A stretch of DNA of 64,000 bases. Origin: Buxus sempervirens. Taxonomy: Eukaryota; Streptophyta; Magnoliopsida; Buxales; Buxaceae. Under the pieces are notes generated by a model. It did no database searches and was not told the DNA's origin. It saw nothing but the letters and a program-made list of their open reading frames with translations. The stretch is taken from contig OX387190.1 in the NCBI GenBank assembly GCA_947561395.2, forward strand, positions 36,444,392-36,508,391. The letters run 5' to 3'. Shown piece after piece: positions 46,568-61,400 of the stretch; the stretch's first letter is position 1; the number at the start of each line of letters is the position of its first letter. The translations under genes and the position numbers were made by a program.

Positions 46568-49500
46568 TCATAACATATCTGCCAGAGCATGCGTACGAGG
46601 TTTAGCCCTCACAATTGTCTCATCACTGTGTCTGATCCATTCTGATAGTCTCCATGGCTTCTGCCACTTCCATTTGAATTGTAACAGCCACTGATGATGA
46701 CTTCTCTTCCACCTCCATAGCTTCCCAGCATGTCCTACAACTGCTAGTTTTTTCATTGATAATTGTCCAACTGGTACCATCTGCACTCAAAGCGATTTCA
46801 CTTATTAAAGTAAATATAACATATGGTCACAAATCAAGGACAGGATGGAGCAGAATGTTAACCTTTCGTGTATGATCTAGAAATGCAGCTGACTCTCTGG
46901 CTGAGCCATTAGCAATACCAGCTGTATACTTGAGCTGCTTCTGCGCTGGGACTGACATTGGAGATAAGGAACCACTCATTTCATCAGCTAAGTGCTTCAA
47001 TGAACCATGAGAGTTTCCCTGCCCATTGCCACTCTGAAGCATTAGGAAACAACAAGAACTGGAAGAAAGAAATGTCTGCGAAGTATAAAATTCAAAACCA
47101 TGATGTACAAAAAATGGTTTCATATAACATCAAGATATGAACTCAAGATAATGCATAATATTTTCTTTCTTCCATAATTTCATATAACATCAAGATATAG
47201 CTTTACAAAGACCAAAGCACTCCAGCAGCCATCAATATGTTCACCAAATTAAGAGTTCTTTCTTCCATAATTTCATATAGCTCCAAGATTATGAAGACCA
47301 AAGAACTCCAGAAGCCATCAATATGTTCACTATAGTAAGAATACATTTCTCCCATAGCCTGATGTCAGACTTTGTTCTATATAAGTGTCTTATGTTCAAG
47401 TAGTATGCTCATTTTTAGTAACATATTTTGAGCCAACAACTGGATGTGTTTGAAATCATTGTCATATAATGAAAAAGAAGAAATCTATAAATGATTATGT
47501 AGATAATCTCACCGAAGCTGATGTAGCTAAGGCAATTGCAACAGTTTGTTCTCTCAACTTTTGCTCCTCAATTTCCTTTCTCCGTACTTCACTTTCTCGT
47601 AGCAGACTAACAAGCTCATTCAACTGCTCTTTCATCTCTTTAATTTCAACTTCTTTCTCCCATAGTTGGCACCTGTTCAGACCACAAACAGATACATTTA
47701 AATAAGTTTATCAAAAATGCTACAAACAAATATCCATTAGGAAGTAAGTGAGATCTGGGACATATTTATCGGTCTATGTGTTTTTGTAAGGTGGGCTAAT
47801 TTGCTATGGAAATTCTGAACCATCGAGACTAGGATTTTACTGAAATAGATCTGTTACTGATGAAAACAGCTTGGTGTTGGACCCCATGGTTCAAGAGTGT
47901 GTTTGTGTGCGCATCAATTCTTACATCACTCTTCTAAGAATAGGTTAATAAAAAAAAAGGAACTATGGGCAGAAAAGAATGCTCAAGACCACATAAATTC
48001 TTGAACTATCATGTGTGGTTTGCGTTGCTTAATTATAGAAACCTAAACTATTTAATGAATTAATTTTTCAAATGTTAAAACCTCTGAAATTATATATTGG
48101 ATCTTAGAAAAAATGGGTTCGTGGGAAAGCTCTCACAAAGAGTTTCCTATCGCTATCTACAGTCAGATTTTTTTGGGGAATAATTTATTTAATTTCTTAT
48201 AATTATTTAATTTTCTAGATTATATTTTGCATTGAAATAATAACATTATTGTCTAAATTCAAGTCCATGTGTTTAGAAAGTGCCATCCACACGTAGTATA
48301 CACAGAGCAGGATCTGAACTTATTGATGAAACTACCAAAATTTCAACATTTTTTTTTCTGTTGTTGTGGGAGTGAGGGAGGAGGAGGAGGAGAGGGGGGT
48401 GGGTTGTATTTCGGAGGAATTTTGTTTTTGTTTTGACCAATAAATGAAACTGACATTGAAAATGAGATTTAAAACTATAAAATTACAGCTTAAGGCAAGC
48501 CTTATAGGATGCTAAAGGAAAGAATCCTGAGCTCAGCTCATCAAAACATTTGAGAGTTATACCTTGAAGCATGTAAAATTTATTAATCATCTATAACCTG
48601 CCTTTGAGATTTGAAATAATTAAAGACAGCTAGATTGGTATATGAACTGGTGTAACAATCCTTGTGGAACTGTGGTCCATAACTCTTAAAACAAATCAAA
48701 TTATTTAAATTGGATTGTCCATCAGTTGATTAAAACCATATGAAAAAAAATCACCATTTAATCACAATACTAATAGAAGTCAAATGATTTGACCCCACAC
48801 TTTTTCACATAAAAAAAAAAAAAAAAAAATTCCCCATGCCCCTCCCCTTTTAATAAAATACGATACTATAGAAAGCCTATAAATATAATATATAGATATA
48901 TGAAGAAACATAATTGACATCTGCTACCAAAAGAGCATTCCTATTATTCTGGTGATATATCATTCAAACCCAAAACTTTATACTAAATTTGAGGTAAAAT
49001 CATAAGATTTATGACTTAAAAATTATGATTTTTCTCTAAGACGCTTCTTTTAACATGTGGAAAGAGAGCTTGCACAATGCGCTTCTATCTGATCCCTTTT
49101 ACGTCTACTATCAGCAAGTTGAACAAATTTTGTTTTTCTGTTTGTTTTTTTTATTTTTTGCTTTTTTTCTTTTTTGGCATACAATGATAGAAAGTATCTA
49201 TAAATTAACAAAAAAGGCTGGCCCAATGCACAAGGCTCCCGCTACTGTGCAGGGTCTGGGGATGGTCTAATGTACACAGCCTTACCCCCGCAAGCGGGAA
49301 GGCTGTTTTTTGCGACTCAAGCCCACGATCTTTAGGCCACAATGGAGAAACCTTACAATTGCACCAAGGCTCGCCATATATTTATAAATTAACACTGATG
49401 AAAAATTTTCAACAAATGAGCACAAGTTAGGGTCGAATAGATGGAAGCTTAAACCATTTAGGTTATTCACGGGGCCCCTGTCAGGTTGACCGTTTTGATT

Positions 49501-52500
49501 GGCTATATCATTCTTCCATATGGCAGGGCATCTTATGTCCCACCAAGAAACTTAATCTGACAATAAGAACAGAAAGCACTTTTCTGTTTTTTAAATTTAT
49601 AAGAAGATATCTTGACAAGGAAGATATTTTGATTGGCTATATCATTCTTCCAGGGCATCTTATGGACTTGGAAAAAATTATTGTGCCGAGCAATTAAATC
49701 TCATTGATATTGGGGAAGAATGGAGTTACAAGCATTTAAAATCATAAATGGCAAGTGCAAGAAGCAATAACTAGTGCATGGAAAATTGGTGATTTCCCAT
49801 GATAAGAGCTAACATCAGGGACTACTAGTGAGAATAGGCTTAATACTCAATTTGCTAGAAAAAATTACCGTACAACTACAGTAACAAAACCATTCAGGTC
49901 ATATGATAATTGAAAGAGGATTACCTTGAATCTGCAGCAACATTAAACATGTACTGGAGCAAGCTCTTTGCATCTCCCATTGTACGCAACTGATTCCATC
50001 TTCCACGACTAGTAAAGGCACGTTCACGCTCTTCTGCCTCTGAAAGTTGTGAAGCCATTGTTACAAGTGTGTTCGACGACATGCTTAGCATGTTTTCCAA
50101 TGAAGCTATTCTAGCCAATCTTGCGTTTGGTGACAATGAGGATGCCCTGAACAAGCAAGAGAAAGTAAGAAGACAAGAAATATTTAAATTGCGGTCCCCG
50201 ATAAAGCAACATGACATGCTTCTTTCTACAAAACTACCTTTTCCCCCCATCTAAATACATAAGGAAAATATTTCCTGAAGTACCTGCCAAAAAAAAAAAA
50301 ATTTAACTTGACAAGCAATATACCTAGAGTATCCATTCTTCCCTCTTGGGGGACTAAGCCCTTTTGCAGCACATTCATCCAGTTGTTTCAACACAGCTAA
50401 CTCCTCTGCCAATGCAGCTCGCCTGATTAAAGAAATAAAGTACAGTATTAAGAAAAAAAATTAAGCATTATCCAACTTAGAAAGTAATAAAACAAACTGA
50501 TTTCTAAATGCATACACTTCGCTTTGTTTTTCATATTCATGACGAACTTCATGCACATTCACCATGACTTCTAGCTCATGATCAAGCCAGCGCTGCAAGG
50601 ACTTTTCATGACCCTGCAAATGCAACTAAGATTAAAAGAGTCCTGAATCTATATGGATGGCATAAAATCCAATCTAGGAGAGGAAGAGCAAAATATAGAT
50701 CAATTACCTGTCCAGTTTGCATGTTTCCATTGGCTGAAACTGGAAGATTCAGCACATTATTAGGAAATGAGGATTTGTGATGACAAAATACACTTCCAAG
50801 GAAAAATCCCTATACCTGAGTTTTCACGTGCTGAGGATTTGCGAGCTTCAAGCAATTCCTTAAGCCTCTTGGTGGCCATAGCAGCCTCTTCTGTTTTTCT
50901 CTGAAGAACCTAAAAGGGAGAAGCATCTATCCAAGATAAATGGCAGTTCCTTCTGTTATACTGACTAAAAAAATTCCATATCATGATACAATACTGATAA
51001 GCAAAGGAAGGACCTGGATACTAATGCCAATATGATTTATTTCAATAAATTCTGAACTCAAAAAAGAACAATGCCAGTAGATGTACATGTTAATAGTGGT
51101 TGCATCCAAGTTAGTAAACATCAGTTCTCTTGAAACCAATTAGAATAAAATTTTCAATCAGTATTTCACTTGCTTGTTGCGCTTTGATTTTTATGGAAAA
51201 CATACATTCAAAAAGAGTTTTTTTTACGCTCTTTCTTTGTACACAGGAACCAAGTAGCCATAAGTACACTCCAATCAAATTCATGAAAATCTTCACAAGA
51301 AGTCAAATAATTAGTCATATTATTGAAAAAATTACCATTATTTTCTTTTCGTCACATTTTATGAGTAAAGTATGACCATTACAAAACAAAAAAGGAGAAG
51401 AGGGAACAATGGAGGAGACATTGCAATGCAAAACTAAAACAAAATGAAGAGTGGTATATTGCATTTTTCAACTGTGCAATCACAAAGAGGGCAACAAAAG
51501 GAAGGTCTCAAACCTCTCCCTACCAACTTTACATTGTTTTGGAAAAATGAAGTCCATTCCATGGTGTCCACCATTTTGAGTCATCAAAATCATACTTCAA
51601 ATTGCCTATGTTCCTATGGATCATTTTAAACCAACTCTATCAGGGTCCTTCTTCGTCATCCTCCAGCTCTTTTGATTCAGCCTGTATCATGTCACGCATC
51701 CTCATAGTTGTCTATAAAGGACCATAACCTGGTAAAGATCGCCAAAACAAGGTCCCGAGAGGGGTTGACCACTGAACCTATCCTTCTGAAATTTTTATGC
51801 AAAGTGGTCGCTCTCAAACTCGAACCCATGATCTCCATTGACAACTCAATGCTTTTACCAAAACAGTCAATCTATAAAGGTCTTCATTTAACATATCCTG
51901 ACCTCAAATGACTCCTTTATTTTATCTCCTTTGGGGCCTACCAGGATATTTTTTTTCCTTTGAATTAACCTTTGTAAAGGTTTACCCCTTATGGATAATT
52001 GATCCAAGTGGCAAACTGGTCATTATGGGCATCTCTTGAGTCTATATTCTAGCCAATACAACTAATCTTTATGAAACTAGAACAGCAAAAAGAAAAATGA
52101 AATTTACAGTGAAAACATCCCACCTCCAACCCCAACCCAAAAACAAAAAAAGAAAAATTTAGAGGAGAAAAACAGAAACAAAAAGGGAAAAGGGTGATGG
52201 GATAAATAGGATTATAGATGACCATGGGAAGAATGATAAAGGGAGATCATGATTTTTGACATCTTTTATTGTCTTACTAAATAAAAATTATTTGGATACC
52301 TAAAGTCTAAGTGAAGATCTAGTCCTTGATGTACGAGGATGAGGAACAAAAGTCATGTTTCCAAGCCCAACTACTGGATATAAGGCATGTGGTTATTGGT
52401 AGATTGATTAAAATATAACTACAAAATCATTTAAAAATTGCAGCAAGAAAATAACATAAACTAGAATATAAATAAGAGAGAAATCCTCACCATTTTTTGG

Positions 52501-55500
52501 CGCTGGTTCAAAGTTAGTAATTTATGCCGTTCATACTCATTTCTTCTCCCCTCCTTCCGTAACTGTTGGAGAAAATGCATCACTGTCAGTACACAGAATA
52601 AAAAGTAATTTTCTCGTGTAAGGAACCATATGCTCCCCCTTAGCATACCCATCATGTCAATAATACAAATCCTTCCCAAATCCAAACTAAATTTATGGTC
52701 CAAACAGAAAAAAAACTGGATAGTTCCCTGTGATAAATTATAAAAAATGATAGCAGTCCTAAGTTTGTAAAGTTCATCAAATGGGCTTGTAGTTGATTTA
52801 AATCTCCTTCTTAAAAACAAATATGAATTAATAATGTTTACATGCCACATGCATTCAATGTTATTTCATTTCATTTAAAGTTTGTAGATATGGCATTAGA
52901 TGTGAAAGTCATAGCAATTAGTTGCCAAATAGTTCAATGCATATTTGATTAAGGAAAAAAAATTCCTAAATTCTTGTCAATTTTGATTGGCCGATTCCTC
53001 CCCCCTTTTTCCAAGTTCAATGCATGACTTTTAGCATATCTCGAATTTCAAATGCTGCCTTAAAAGCAACAAAAAGAAAGCGATATCTTGGAGCATGAAA
53101 CTTCCGTGGAGATTTGTTCATAAAAAGTTTCAATCAGTTTCTCAACTTTAAATTTGCCTTCACCTCATTCATTCAAGGAGGGGAAGGACTCTTGAAGGTG
53201 GGTGTGGAATTAGAAAGGAGACTTCTTGGTCATGTCAGCATCCTGTTTTTGAGTCATTCAGAAACTCAGAATTGCCCAATGAAATTGATTTGGGGGAACC
53301 TATCCATAGAACGGCGGCATTCTTGATGCGGATGGTGATGTTTGATTAAATTCTTATGCTTTACCATTTGATTCGCAGAAAGTGGGAGTTGCCAAACAGG
53401 TGTTGTATATGAATGTAAGACTGAATTGGTAAAATATTTACTCTTATATTGCAACATTGCATGTAAGGTGTAAAATTTTCATATGAATAAATTAGCTACA
53501 AACAAGCAGAGCCCTGTCATCCTTCTGAAATGCTGAAATATTGGCCTTGGAAAAATGGTACGAGTGGGAGAGCAATTCTAATGGAACATGTGCCCGTTTT
53601 GATGGAGCATTTAAAAGGAAAGAAATAGAAGGATTTTTAATGGGGTGAATTTAATCTTCAGTCCATTACTCAGAGAGTGGTAATATCATTTGGCATCTAT
53701 AATTACTGAATTTTGTGACATTCCATTTGCTGATTTTTCACAGTTTTTGAACCAGGGCAGATTATGTAACGGCATAGAAGGTTTATATTTTTCTGGCTAA
53801 TATACCGTTATTGGATCGAACAGTTGATTTTGTGTACTTTCTGCATGCATTGAGTGCACTATCCCTGTTATACTGAGGGTGATCTCCATGGGTGTTTATT
53901 TGCCCTTTCCTTTATTACTAATACAAATATATAACACACTCCTTATCACTGATCTAAAAAAAATTTTGAAAAAAAAATAAACAAAAAGAAGGATAAGGAG
54001 CAAGAGTCGATGATGATAAAGTAATGATGAACAGTGACAACAAATAAAAGGCTTTGTGTCTATGCATTTATATCTTGGAAGAAACTCAGCCCATACATAG
54101 GGCTGGAAATTTGTCGGGCTAGGCCAGGCCCCACATGGCATATAAGTATAAGATACCTTATGCATGACCAAGCCCAGCCAGCAGAGTTTTTTAGTGCAAT
54201 AATTGAGCCAAGCATAGGCCTAAAGTAATGTAAAAGCCTGAGCCAATTCTTGCAATTTTCCTAGTTTCTTAATTTACTGGTCAATAATTTTTGCAATCTT
54301 TATATTCATTTATATTTAGAAATTTTGATACCTATTTTTCAACATCCCAACCAAAACTACACAAAAAAAAGTCATCAAATCAATTAGGAATATGATAAAT
54401 ATTCTTAAATATGCATCAAACCATTCAACATATAGTTTTATAAGTGCATGGAAATTGATACCAAGCTGGGCTAGGCTTTAACATGCCTTGTCCCAGTTCT
54501 GGCCTAAAATTTCCACCTCTACCTATAAGTAATTATAGAAAAAAAAGGGGGGGAAAAAAAAAGCAGAATACCAAGTACCTGCAGTAGTTCCTTCTCACGA
54601 GAAGCCTTCCACTGTCGGAACTGTTCTGCCTCTTGTTTTATCTTATGCTGCAGTTGAACCTAAAAGATTGGAAACAATTAGTAGCGTATACCCATGGATC
54701 AGATAAAAGTATGGTAGAAAGGAAAATAAAAGAAAGGCATTCTTTCACATGAATATAAAATTAATTGAAAATCAAGAATGAAATCCAACCTTTTGTGCCT
54801 TTATAAACTGTATTTCATCTTGCAGCCGCTTTGCTGCGTCATCACTTTTCTGTTTTTGTTTTAAAAGCTGCACTTGACTTTCTTGTTTCTTCTTAAGATC
54901 CAAAATCTGAAGTACAAAAAAAGAGTAAATTTATAATTTTGATTAAGGACCATTATGATATTGTGAAATCTCAGAAAGAAAAAACCATTCAATCACCTAT
55001 GCCTCAAATGTCTTTGATTTCTGTGCATTAGTATCTTGCCTTTTTTGGATTTATGTAAATTTCTAAATTTTGATTAATAACCATTATGATATTAGGAAAT
55101 CTATGAAGCAATCAAATGATCACCTGTGCCTCAAGTGTTTTTAATTTATGCGCATGAGTATCTTGCATTTTTTGTGCTTGACCATCAGAAGTAGCAGCAA
55201 GATTTTCCACTTCAGCCAATAAGCGGTCTCTCTCTTGCTTTAGTTGCACAAGTAGAAGAGTAAATTCAACTGTTTAAGAAAAAGCATAGAATAGGAGACA
55301 TGTCAAGAATTTTCCATTTAACCTGCACAGTTCTTTTCTCATCCTCAAGCTCCATAATTTTCCTCCCAAAGTGCTGCTTAAGTGCAACTGTGTCAAATCC
55401 TCCAAATAGTTTCATCTCAGACTGCACAAATTTAAGAGCAAACTCAAATTAATGGTAACACACAGATGCAGGAAGAACAATTAAAATTCCCCAGAAAAAT

Positions 55501-58424
55501 AACAAGGCATTATAATTCATATTATGGTACAATAAAGATGCTTGTTGTGATAAAATATAGCATTTAACTCACAAAAAACTCATACTTACTATTTAATAAG
55601 CATACATTATAATGAGAGCGGATGTGTGAGTAAAAATTAAAAGTCTCAGGTTTGAGTCTGAGCGTAGCCACTTCGTATAAAAATACTAGAGTTAGGCCTA
55701 TTGCCAGTTTACCCCTCCTAAGACCCTGCTTCAGCAGAAACTGCACTGGGTTATGGTCCAAATAAAGTTTCATCATTCTTCACTATATGTTATATTTTGC
55801 TATTTCTCGTACTCATGAAAATAAGACACAAAGATGCTGGCTATAGGAGAAATACCAGAAAGGCTGAAGATATTTCATTCTACATTAATATTTGTTACAA
55901 AGCCATTAAGTATTACTCTGTTTATAGTGCTTCCAATTTACAAAAAAATTCATGATTTTAGTCTTATGTCCTATGTTATTATTTGTCACAAAACCATTAA
56001 GTGTTACTCTGTTTATAGTTCTTCCAATTTACAGTACTGTTTTCTTTGCAAAAAGTTCAATTAAAAAAATTTAATATTTTCCTTCGCCATTTGGGCTTAG
56101 CTAGGGAAAAAAATGTAAATGCTGCCACAGAAATCAACATTGGTTCTTTCTTAGATAAAGATGCCACTATGGGACTCATGGACTCTTGGGCTGGTGTTTT
56201 AACAGCGTTCACAGGGCTTCGCAGTTTCAAACATTATTAGATGCTGGATTTAGGTGGCTTTTTCTTACAGAAGTACCACTAGGATTCAGCTGTGTTGGAA
56301 CCTGTCAACTGAGGAAAGCATCAAGCTTAACTTTGATGGTAGCTTGTTGCAGGATAACCCAAAGGGGACCCACAGGGATGGGAGTATTTAGGGGTTGAAC
56401 TAAATTACATGCATTTTCAGGTCCACCTTGAGAAGAAGGTTAGTAGAGGGCTGAGCTATGTGCTTTATTGACTGGAGGATCCAAGGCAACAAAGATTCAC
56501 AGATTTAATAGACAGGTAGATTCAGTTAATGTAATTACTTGAATATCTCATGAAGACTTGCCCACCTCTTTAAACTAGTTGTAACTTTGTGTTGGGGGCT
56601 GAATGCTTCCCTCTCCCACATTCCAAGTTCAACCAATAAAACAGCAGAAACTTTAGCTAGAGGATGGGAAGTGGAATCTTTTATTGAGGGCATTAAACCA
56701 GAGGATATGTTATGGAAATGATATTGATTGTTTAGGATGTTCGTATTTACTAAGTCATTGCCTTTGTTTTGTAATATAATTTTTTCCTGTTTTGGCCTTC
56801 CTTGATCTCTGCTGCACATTCTTTCTATCTCCTATTAATACATTTCACTTGAAGAAAACCAGGGGGAGAAAAAAGAAGAGAGAGTTCTTATATGTGATAA
56901 AAGGAATTTGTGGTGGATTTGGGTGGGAAAATTGGAATTGGAGTCTGGAATTTCAATTCTATTACCATGTGGCAGCAGCAAATTGAAATCAGAATTCCTT
57001 TCCCAATTCCATGAAACTCATTTTAAGTAAATTCAAAGATCAAGATTCTCTTGGGGAAGGGGTGCTATTTCAAATCCACTGGGCAAGATTCCAACCCCTT
57101 AACTCTAATCGCTTCATCATCATTCTTCTTCCCTTATATTCACCACCTGAACAACATCTTCTTCCCTTATATTCACCACCTGAACAACATCACCAGCATT
57201 ATTCACCAGCGCCCCACTAAAATCTGCTCGAATTACCACTACTAGCCACCATTTCAACACCTATCAGCTACAACCACTGTTAAACAGCACCACCATCAGC
57301 TGCCACTGACACAACTACCACCATTTACCTGATTTTACCACCCATCATCACTACAGTTGTCATCATGGATATCACCCCCACAACTGATCAGTCTGTTACC
57401 ACAGTCCACAACCCCATCAACCAATGACATCGATCTTTGACCACAACTCTCTAAATCCTGCATCACTTGCCGTTCCTCCATTAACATCTAGCATTTTTAG
57501 TTCCAATTCCACTTCTTCAAGAACTAGAATTCCAGTGATTCTTCCAAACATAAACTTTCAACTTGGTTGAACAGCAAATGAAATTCAAAATCATAGTCCT
57601 GTTCCGGTGTTCCCCCCTCCAACTATTGAACATGAAGTAAGAGTTTCAGGTTACATCAAACTTTTAACAGTACAATCAAGAACAGCATACTTCAGAAGGT
57701 ACAAAATCTGTCTAGAAAAACAACTAGGTTGCAAAAGTGAAGTTTTCAGTTAAAACATCAACATTGTTCTGTCTTGTGCCACAAGGTACATGTGGAAACA
57801 AAATGCATACAGTAAACCCCATACCTCTTTCTCTTCCAAACGTTTATTCAACTCATGCAACTCTTTGTCCATGCTATTCTGCCGAATTGTATGCTCCCAC
57901 TCTTTCGCTACTTCATCATCAATTTCCTTGGAACCTTCACCTGTGAAATTGGCCATTGTGCCACGGTTATAGAGGTCTTAATAAATAAATCAGAAAGAGG
58001 TTTCAAATAAAATAATTCTCAGACAAATTAATGCTAACCAACAACTATTAAAGAGAAGTGCCAAAAACATAACCAGAAATAAGAACCTGATATAAATGAT
58101 CCTACTCCTACTGACAATACATAGTCAAAGTTTACCAGGTCATAAATTGGTTTAGTAATATGCTTAACCACAAAATGGCATACCTGTTATGGCATCGCCC
58201 ATTTGATAATCAGATGATTCCATACTTTGTAAGCCCCTCTTAAGTCCATCACTTTTCATATGAGATGTGACACATTCCTGTAACATGAAGACCCAAATTC
58301 ACAGGAACATTCTTCCCAACAGGCACTATTAATAAATTAATACTGGGGCAAATGAAGCAATGCATAATTATAGGCCTCTAAATGTATGTGTGAGTGCATG
58401 TGCTTATTTGAGTGAGTGTGTTTT

Positions 58425-58457
<33 letters not shown>

Positions 58458-61400
58458 GCGTGCGTGCGGGTGTGTGCATGCCTAAGTTACGCGCACACGC
58501 AAGCGTGCGTGTGCATGTACGCGTGTGTGCGGGTGTGTGTATGCGTGCATAAGTTATGAACTTAGTCTTCTAAAGGACCACAACCCAGTGCAAGTCCTAC
58601 TGAAGCAAGGTCCTGCCAGAGGTGGACTGGCAACAGACCTAATGTTTGCCATTTTCACACAAATTAGTTGTGCTGATACTTGAAACCATCAATCTACACT
58701 GGGAGCCCGAGGTTTCCACCATCACACTTAAGTGATGGCACATAAACTTAACTTAATCTTCTACAAGTAACAAGAACTTTTGGGAGAAGAAAAGAAGAAG
58801 AAGAAATCAAATTCGGCAACCCATTCATCAAATGGGGGAGAAAATCAAACTGGAAAATTCAAGAAAGAGTGACATACGTGAGTGTCTGTTTCACTTTGCT
58901 GTACTGCACATATGTTGCGGTGTTCATGAAGTTCCCGACAAAGATCCTCGTTAGCAGCCTCAAGCCATGCAATCCTTTCCTTGAGAACCTATTAATTATA
59001 GAAATTTAAAGAATGATTTATGTCAACAATCCATCAGAACTTGCATCCACTAAAATATCTGAGAGTGAAAAATAAATAAATAAACTTAAAGAGAGATTTT
59101 GGTTTAAGAAGTGTGATACCTGTACTTCATCAGATGAACCTCCTCCTCCACGAGCACATAATTCTGCCTGCAAGTATTCTAGTTGCTGGCGCATCTTTTG
59201 CATCTCATTTGATATTGGATCTCTGTTAACCTGTACAAATAAAATAAAAATCTTCATAAGAAAGCTGTGAAGATAAAACTCAATAACCACATAAGGTACC
59301 TCTATCTACGTTCAGTTCAATGAAAAAAAATTTCAAAAGATATGCTAATAATCAGTGACTTCAGAAAAACTTACAACAGGCTTATTCTGAATATTCCGAG
59401 CACGATTTGCATATTTGAGAGTGTTAAGAGTTTCCTCAGCATTGATATCTGCAGGACTGATGCAGGCTGGGAGGAGTAAAGAATTTCCAATAAATGAGAA
59501 AATCACAAACCAGTTCCAAATTAGGTTCACAAGTACAACCACATATATTATAGTATCTTTAAGCATCAGCATGTTAACATTTGAATTATATGGTCTTGAA
59601 TGCAGTATATAACCTAAAATAAATAACAAAAATATAAAGGCACAATAAAAGGATAAATCCAAAAAACTAACAACACATGAAATGAAGGCAGCACCATCAT
59701 CTCCCCCTACTCAAGAAACATACAGGTAGGAGAAGCACCAGTGGATATAAGGAGTTAGCAGCTCCTTTTAAGGTAGTCATACACCTCCTCAACATGGAGT
59801 CTGCATCAAAGTTCAATAAATTTGTTATGTCTTAGAGTGCTGTGTTGGCTTAATTTCATGCCAAAAGTATGTTTAGAGTGTTTCTGATGTGTCAATGTGT
59901 CCATGGTTCAAACGGCATCGAAAATGGAACTGAATAAGCAAGATTACACTTGGCACTCGTCTGCTGCTCAACCACAGCTCAAGCATGAAGAATTTATTAA
60001 TAGTTAAGGTTCACACCTGTCCCATGCTCATGTGCAAGACAAGCACTGTTTCAAGAAAAAGTTAGAACATCTGTAACCCCAGCTCGAGCTTGAAGAATTT
60101 ATTAATAGGCACTATGGTATTATGAATGCTGTGGCTTCTTCAGTCATGAGGCCAGTGCAACCTCTTTTCAGTTATTTCATGCAATCAAGTAACATGAACC
60201 ACAGTTGTTATCCACCAGGCTACACAAGGTAGCTTTTGGCAAACTTATGAAAGTTTTCCATCTCCACGAAGTTGAGGAGTGTTGAATATAAATGTTGAAG
60301 ATTATTTTATCATAAGGGAAAGTATCAGAAATTTAATGTATTATATGTCTATAAGATACGTCTATCAGAAATTTAATGTATTATGTGTCTCTAAGTTCAG
60401 GCTATATTAGTCTTTATATCATATTATACCTTTGTAGATACCCATCTGAGGATTTGCAATCTCAAAGTTTCTCTTCAAGAGTTTCTATTTTCTAACAAAC
60501 ACGTTACACATGCATAGAATATTCGTGGTTAATATTTAAGGTCCGCCATAAATTTCGCCAGCGCCGAACAGTAGCGGCACTCGTTGCACCGCTAAATATC
60601 TACCTGTTTTTTACCGTTGTGCCGGTCATTTCGACGGCAAGTGGTTTATACCATCGAAATCGTTTGATTCCGCACGGCAGAGGCGTCGTGCCGTGCGGAA
60701 TCTGTGTATCCAAAAAGAAAATTAGCGGAGGGGAAAAAGACAGAGGAGAAGAGAGGGAGGAGGGCGACAGCGAGGAAGGGGCGTACCGTCCCCATACTCT
60801 CTGCCCAGATTAAGAAAAAAACAGAAGGGAATAAGAGAGAACAGAGAGAGGAAAGAGGGGCCGGCGGCGCCAACCTGATTGCGCCTCTTCTTCTCGGGCT
60901 TCAGTCGAGAGCGAATGAGAGCTCCTCGTTTTCCATCGGCTGTGGAGAATGAAGCCTCCTATCCGCTGTCGAGAACCAAAAAAGAAAGGAGGGGAATGAG
61001 AGAGAGCGAGAGAGCGAGAGAGACAGGGGAAGGAGGAGGGCGACGGCACGTACTTGGTCACTCGTCGCCCTCTTCTGCTTCTCGAGCTTCTGTCGAGGGC
61101 GATGGAGAGCTCTGGCTGGCGTCTGTCAGGAGCTCTGCTGTTGGGAGAGCATTTCACCTGGTGCCACTCAGTGGTACCAGCGTAAAACGTGCGGATGGAT
61201 GCCCCCAGTTCAATGTGGAGCCCACATCCCAAAACACATCCTATTTGCTGGTTCATAGAAACACCGGTGGTTCATAGAAACACCGGATTCTGGCTCTAGA
61301 GGAAATCCATTGCTGTGTCGAACGTTAGAAACGAAGGGTTTTACTATTTTATAATCTGTAAAATAAACATATATACATTTAAACATAAAATAATATTTTT

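Noticed and set aside
60810-61277. 148- and 132-codon frames on opposite strands
   Set aside because: They arise from GA/CT-rich repeats and show no domain; they lie in a kinesin intron.
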